This document shows positions 6,711 through 9,885 of a DNA stretch of 9,885 nucleotides, piece after piece (positions within the stretch are counted from its first letter, which is position 1; each line of letters begins with the position of its first letter). The notes below the pieces were generated by a model. The model was not told where the DNA came from. It worked only from the letters and a program-made list of their open reading frames with translations, and made no database searches. Origin of the DNA: Alphaproteobacteria bacterium (GTDB lineage: Bacteria > Pseudomonadota > Alphaproteobacteria > RS24); the NCBI GenBank assembly GCA_029248825.1, contig JAQWIP010000116.1, forward strand, positions 1 through 9,885, read 5' to 3'. The position numbers were made by a program, and so were the translations under genes.

Positions 6711-7493
6711 ATGACATATCAACCATTTAATCTATCTGGAAAAGTTGCTTTGGTAACCGGCGGCAACCGTGGCATTGGCCTCGGCATGGCCATGGCTATG
6801 GCGCAAGCGGGCGCCGATATCGCCATTTGGGGAACCAATGACGCCAACAATGAAAAAGCCGTCGCCGAGCTAAGCGCCACAGGCGTCAAAGCCGCCAGCT
6901 GGAAAGTCAATGTCGCCGATGAGCAAGCCGTCGATGACGCGATGGCCGATACTTTGGCCACCATGGGACGCGTCGATAGCGTGTTCGCCAATGCCGGTAT
7001 TGGCAAATTGGGCGGCTCTTTCGCCGAGATGGACACACAAGCGTATCGCGATGTTTTGGCGGTGAATTTAGACGGCGTATTCTTCACGCTTCGCGCCGCC
7101 GCGCGCCATATGGTCGAGCGCGCCAAAGCGGGCGACCCGGGTGGCTCGCTGGTCGGCATCGCAAGTCTGGCCGCCATTGAAGGCGCGGCGCGCAACCAAC
7201 ATTATGCCGCCACCAAAGGCGCGGTTATCTCGATGATGAAATCCATCGCCGTGGAACATGCGCGTTACGGCGTGCGCGCCAACTCTATTTTGCCAGGCTG
7301 GATTGCCACCGATATGACGGCAGGCGCGCAAGGCAATGAAAAATTTGAGCAGAACGTGATTCCGCGCGTGCCTGCCAAACGCTGGGGACAGCCAGAAGAC
7401 TTTGGCGGCATGGCCGTCTATTTGACGTCCGATGCCTCCAGTTATCACTCCGGCGATTTATTCGTTATCGACGGCGCCTATTCGATTTTTTAG
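6711..7493 (+). CDS. Short-chain dehydrogenase/reductase (SDR), classical type
   Basis: This 260-residue protein is a classical SDR oxidoreductase with a Rossmann fold. It has the cofactor motif TGGNRGIG (16-23), NAG (94-96) and the catalytic set N119, S152, Y165 and K169 (YAATK). The basic residue R20 in the glycine motif and the absence of an acidic residue at the end of the second strand (IAIWGTND) favour NADP(H), by inference. The end, GDLFVIDGAYSIF, matches the usual G-x-x-x-x-x-DGG region with Ala in place of the last Gly. Relatives include FabG-like 3-oxoacyl reductases, glucose dehydrogenases and gluconate 5-dehydrogenases; the substrate cannot be assigned. The start ATG at 6711 has AGGGAG (6698-6703) 7 bases upstream; an in-frame ATG at 6630 lies before the promoter and is rejected. 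It is a single-gene plus-strand unit whose stop overlaps that of the convergent acuI-like gene. Confidence 0.92.
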   Translation: MTYQPFNLSGKVALVTGGNRGIGLGMAMAMAQAGADIAIWGTNDANNEKAVAELSATGVKAASWKVNVADEQAVDDAMADTLATMGRVDSVFANAGIGKLGGSFAEMDTQAYRDVLAVNLDGVFFTLRAAARHMVERAKAGDPGGSLVGIASLAAIEGAARNQHYAATKGAVISMMKSIAVEHARYGVRANSILPGWIATDMTAGAQGNEKFEQNVIPRVPAKRWGQPEDFGGMAVYLTSDASSYHSGDLFVIDGAYSIF

Positions 7494-8473
7494 TCGATCT
7501 CGACAATCAGACGCCCACGCGTCTGGCCAGCTAGGATTTTCTGTCCCAATTCGGGCAGATCTTCCAGCTTGGCGGTCGAGGTCATGGCGTCCAATTTGTC
7601 CATATCCAGATGTTCGGCCAAAAGCGCCCAAGCGCGATTGCGAAGCGCCAGAGGCGCCATCACACTATCAATGCCGCGCAAAGTCACGCCGCGCAAAATA
7701 AACGGCATCACGGTTGCGGGCAGGTCGGGGCCTTGCGCCAAACCGCAAGCGGCGACCGTGCCGCCATATTTGGTTTGTGCAATCGCATTAGCCAAAGTAT
7801 GGCTGCCCACGGCATCCACAACACCGGCCCAATTTTCCTTATCCAAAGGGCGGCCTTTTTCAGACAGCGTATTGCGATCAATAATGCGCGATGCGCCCAA
7901 TCCGGTCAGATAGGCTTCTTCTTCCATGCGGCCGGTTGAGGCAACGGCCTGATAGCCCATTTTCGACAAGAGCGCCAAAGCCACCGAGCCGACGCCACCG
8001 GCAGCGCCGGTGACCAAAATTTCACCCGCATCTGTCGGCGTATCGGCCAGTGCCATGACGCATAACATGGCGGTATAACCCGCCGTGCCAATGGCCATGC
8101 TTTGCGCCGCCGAAATCGCGCTTGGGCGTTTGACCAACCAATCGCCTTTCACCCGGGCTTTGCCGGCATAGCCGCCAAAATGCGTCTCACCGACGCCCCA
8201 GCCATTAAGGATAACTTCGTCACCCTCTTTGAAATCCGCATGGTCTGATTTTTCAACCGTTCCGGCAAAATCAATCCCCGGTATCATCGGCCAGACGCGC
8301 ACCACAGGCGACGCGCCGGTCAGCGCCAGCCCGTCCTTATAGTTCAGCGTCGAATGCGAAACCGCGACAGTGACATCGCCTTCCATCAGATCATTTTCGG
8401 TCAATTCCACAAATTCATGGGATTGCCCCTCATCATTTTTATTCAGCCGCAAAGCACGAAAGCTGTCAGACAT
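7490..8473 (-). CDS. acuI: Acryloyl-CoA reductase-like MDR family oxidoreductase (AcuI/YhdH/YhfP)
   Basis: This zinc-independent medium-chain reductase belongs to the AcuI/YhdH group, which reduces acryloyl-CoA to propionyl-CoA with NADPH and so removes a toxic electrophile from DMSP or 3-hydroxypropionate metabolism. The 327 residues match the family length. Landmarks are STLNYKDGLALTG (41-53), MIPGIDFAGTV (63-73), GWGVGETHFGG (91-101), IGTAGYTAMLCVMAL (128-142), NADPH motif VTGAAGGVGSVA (154-165), YGGTVAACGLA (236-246) and TVMPFILRGV (254-263). These follow E. coli YhdH closely as I remember it. There are no structural-zinc cysteines. No DMSP lyase or other DMSP gene is in the window, so the in vivo substrate is inference. 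The ATG at 8473 has GGGAGA (8479-8484) 5 bases upstream. It follows pyrC by 40 bases and probably shares its transcript. Confidence 0.9.
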   Translation of the reverse strand: MSDSFRALRLNKNDEGQSHEFVELTENDLMEGDVTVAVSHSTLNYKDGLALTGASPVVRVWPMIPGIDFAGTVEKSDHADFKEGDEVILNGWGVGETHFGGYAGKARVKGDWLVKRPSAISAAQSMAIGTAGYTAMLCVMALADTPTDAGEILVTGAAGGVGSVALALLSKMGYQAVASTGRMEEEAYLTGLGASRIIDRNTLSEKGRPLDKENWAGVVDAVGSHTLANAIAQTKYGGTVAACGLAQGPDLPATVMPFILRGVTLRGIDSVMAPLALRNRAWALLAEHLDMDKLDAMTSTAKLEDLPELGQKILAGQTRGRLIVEID

Positions 8474-8487
8474 TTTTGTCTCCCGTC

Positions 8488-8500
8488 ATTTTTCAAAAAT
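8488..8500. repeat. Short AT-rich palindrome in the acuI leader
   Basis: ATTTTTCAAAAAT is a perfect 6-bp-arm palindrome around a single C, overlapping the first two bases of the heptamer array and lying just upstream of the acuI ribosome site. It is too weak and has too short a loop to be a terminator, but it adds to an unusually AT-rich, repetitive leader. Confidence 0.4.
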
Positions 8501-8526
8501 CAAATATCAAATATCAAATATCAAAT
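8499..8526. repeat. Heptamer tandem repeat, four perfect ATCAAAT units
   Basis: Four uninterrupted copies of ATCAAAT (minus strand ATTTGAT) fill 28 bases. The pyrC C-terminus Phe-Asp-Ile and its TGA stop (8514-8516) are encoded within the array, and the rest forms the pyrC-acuI spacer, ending 15 bases before the acuI ribosome site. Because 7 is not a multiple of 3, the minus-strand array holds TGA in all three frames. The exact perfection and AT-richness contrast with the surrounding sequence. Confidence 0.9.
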
Positions 8527-9839
8527 ACGCAAGGTTGGCCGGTTGAGGGGGCGGTCAATTCGCCCTCCCACATGACCCGTGTGCCGCGCACCATTGTGCC
8601 CACCGGCCAGCCGAAAATGGTGCGGCCGGTAAATGGCGACCACCCACAACGCGCGGCAATCCAATCCTCGGTAATAGTTTCGCTGCGCTGCAAATCAACA
8701 AAGGTCAAATCCGCGTGATTGCCAATTTTAATCTCGCCTTTTTCTTTCAAGCCAAACAGCTTAATCGCGTTCAGGCTGGTCAGCGTGACCAATTTTTCGA
8801 GCGATATTTTACCCGCCGCCATATGGTCCAGCATAAGCGGCAACAGCGTTTGCACGCCCGGCATACCGGCCGGAGAATGGGGATAGGCTTCGGCTTTTTC
8901 CTCGCGCGTATGCGGCGCGTGGTCAGAGCCGATAACATCGACAATGCCCTGCTCCAGAGCTTTCCAAAGCGCGGCGCGATGATGCTTTTCGCGAATGGGC
9001 GGGTTCATTTGGGCGAATGTGCCAATCTCATCATAGGCATCCGGCGCGACCAAAGTCAGATGCTGCGGCGTCAGCTCAACCGAGACAATATCGCGATTGG
9101 CGGCCAGCATTTGCATTTCTTCTTCTGTCGTCACATGCAGCACGTGAATGTTTTTATTGGCTTCCCGCGCCAGCTTAATAAGGCGACGGGTTGAGGAAAT
9201 GGCGGCTTCGGCATCGCGCCAAACCGGATGGGTTTCAACCTTGCCGGTCTCGGCCAGCGGTCGCCGCTCGCGCAAGCGATATTCATCTTCGCTGTGAAAC
9301 GCGGCGCGGCGGTTAATATGTTTCAAAATATCGCCAACGCCATCATCATCAGGCACCAATAAATTGCCGGTCGATGAGCCCATAAAGACTTTGACGCCGC
9401 ACACGCCTTCCATGTGTTCCAGCACCGGCAATTCAGCCGCATTTTCATGCGTGCCGCCGACGTAAAACGCATAATCGCAATGCATGCGATTGCGCCCACG
9501 CGCCACTTTATCTTCCACCGCCTGTTTATCGGTGGTCGGGGGCTTGGTGTTGGGCATTTCAAAAACCGCGGTCACCCCGCCCATAACGGCGGCAAGGGAA
9601 CCCGATTGCAAATCTTCCTTATGCTCGAGGCCGGGTTCGCGAAAATGCACTTGCGTGTCGATAACCCCGGGCAGCACGGTCAAGCCGTCCACATTCAGGG
9701 TCTCAGCCGCTTCCGCGCCCGATAAATCGCCAAGTGCCGCAAAGCGTCCATCAGTAATCGCAATGTCGCCGTCCAGCGTGCCATTGGCGGTGGCGATGGT
9801 GCCGCCGGTGATGATGAGGTCGTATTTTTCAGTCGTCAT
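8514..9839 (-). CDS. pyrC: Dihydroorotase (class I-like amidohydrolase)
   Basis: Dihydroorotase cyclises N-carbamoyl-aspartate to dihydroorotate in de novo pyrimidine synthesis. The 441-residue protein has the cyclic amidohydrolase layout: small beta domain (about 1-55), barrel, then a C-terminal beta segment with GNHADLTFVD (373-382). Visible motifs are PGVIDTQVHFREPG (57-70), EMPNTKPPTT (94-103), GVKVFMGSS (148-156) whose K150 is the candidate carbamylated lysine, AFHSEDE (180-186), HVLHVTTEE (232-240), and GSDHAPHT (304-311) with the catalytic Asp306. The first His of the usual DxHxH metal motif is Gln63, an oddity. The motif FREPG and the NPPIRE segment favour dihydroorotase over hydantoinase or allantoinase, but a relative with altered activity is possible. 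The ATG at 9839 has only a weak ribosome site (GAG at -10). Its stop lies inside the heptamer repeat; acuI follows 40 bases on. Confidence 0.87.
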   Translation of the reverse strand: MTTEKYDLIITGGTIATANGTLDGDIAITDGRFAALGDLSGAEAAETLNVDGLTVLPGVIDTQVHFREPGLEHKEDLQSGSLAAVMGGVTAVFEMPNTKPPTTDKQAVEDKVARGRNRMHCDYAFYVGGTHENAAELPVLEHMEGVCGVKVFMGSSTGNLLVPDDDGVGDILKHINRRAAFHSEDEYRLRERRPLAETGKVETHPVWRDAEAAISSTRRLIKLAREANKNIHVLHVTTEEEMQMLAANRDIVSVELTPQHLTLVAPDAYDEIGTFAQMNPPIREKHHRAALWKALEQGIVDVIGSDHAPHTREEKAEAYPHSPAGMPGVQTLLPLMLDHMAAGKISLEKLVTLTSLNAIKLFGLKEKGEIKIGNHADLTFVDLQRSETITEDWIAARCGWSPFTGRTIFGWPVGTMVRGTRVMWEGELTAPSTGQPCVFDI

Positions 9840-9866
9840 ATCTCTACTCGTTTTTTCAATTCATAG

Positions 9867-9884
9867 CAGAAGCATGGGCTTCTG
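9867..9884. repeat. Perfect 7-bp hairpin upstream of pyrC
   Basis: CAGAAGC (9867-9873) and GCTTCTG (9878-9884) flank a 4-base loop. It lies 27 bases upstream of the pyrC ATG. On the minus strand no T-run follows it, so it is not a terminator ahead of pyrC; on the plus strand the following bases lie outside the window apart from one T. It could be a leader structure, part of a plus-strand terminator, or a repeat element extending to the right. Confidence 0.5.
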
Positions 9885-9885
9885 T

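Noticed and set aside
6719..7195. A 158-codon minus-strand open frame opposite the SDR gene
   Set aside because: The plus strand carries full SDR motifs and a promoter; the antisense frame has no family features.
8466..8489. A 7-codon upstream ORF overlapping the acuI start
   Set aside because: It has no ribosome site upstream and its ATG lies in a low-complexity AT tract, so translation is unlikely; it is mentioned only as context for the repeat.
8499..8526. The heptamer array as a CRISPR or attachment site
   Set aside because: The units are 7 bases long with no spacers, no cas genes or integrase are nearby, and the flanking genes are intact housekeeping genes.
8715..9194. A 159-codon plus-strand open frame opposite pyrC
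   Set aside because: It is antisense to conserved dihydroorotase motifs and shows no motif of its own.
9867..9884. The hairpin as an intrinsic terminator before pyrC
   Set aside because: On the minus strand the stem is followed by CTATGAATTG and a run of A, not T, so it does not fit a terminator in that direction.

Overview
The window looks like an ordinary, gene-dense chromosomal stretch of an alphaproteobacterium. I infer this from the protein sequences, from the gene order xseB-ispA-dxs, and from a base composition that by eye is moderately GC-rich. A marine lineage is possible because an acryloyl-CoA reductase-like gene (acuI/yhdH type) is present, but that is weak inference. I found no tRNA, rRNA, CRISPR array, insertion sequence, phage gene or convincing intrinsic terminator. 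All sequence is accounted for by eleven protein genes and spacers of at most about 115 bases.

Layout. Bases 1-3484 are a minus-strand block: metallo-beta-lactamase-fold hydrolase, xseB, ispA, dxs (dxs runs off the left edge). The gaps are 21, 3 and 32 bases, so this is very probably one operon. It supplies farnesyl diphosphate and its 1-deoxyxylulose-5-phosphate precursor, with an exonuclease VII small subunit carried along. A divergent spacer (3485-3588) separates it from a plus-strand Sua5/TsaC-type threonylcarbamoyl-AMP synthase (3589-4545), which acts in tRNA t6A modification.

Bases 4555-6595 form a second minus-strand group, transcribed DUF192 exported protein, then SRAP (YedK/HMCES-like) DNA-protein crosslink protein, then a two-module VOC/glyoxalase-like protein. 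DUF192 and SRAP share one base (TAATG). The VOC ribosome binding site overlaps the SRAP stop codon. A second divergent spacer (6596-6710) carries a good sigma-70-like promoter for a plus-strand short-chain dehydrogenase (6711-7493) and a dyad close to the DUF192 start.

Bases 7490-9839 are a third minus-strand pair, dihydroorotase-like pyrC followed by the acuI/yhdH-type reductase. The SDR and the reductase converge so tightly that their stop codons overlap. The pyrC stop lies inside a four-copy heptamer tandem repeat that also forms the acuI leader. The last 46 bases hold the pyrC leader and a perfect 7-bp hairpin.

Nothing here looks like a previously undescribed multi-gene system. The items most worth a second look are the heptamer array at the pyrC/acuI junction, the Gln replacing a metal-binding His in the dihydroorotase, the uncharacterised hydrolase leading the isoprenoid operon, and the tightly coupled DUF192-SRAP-VOC group.
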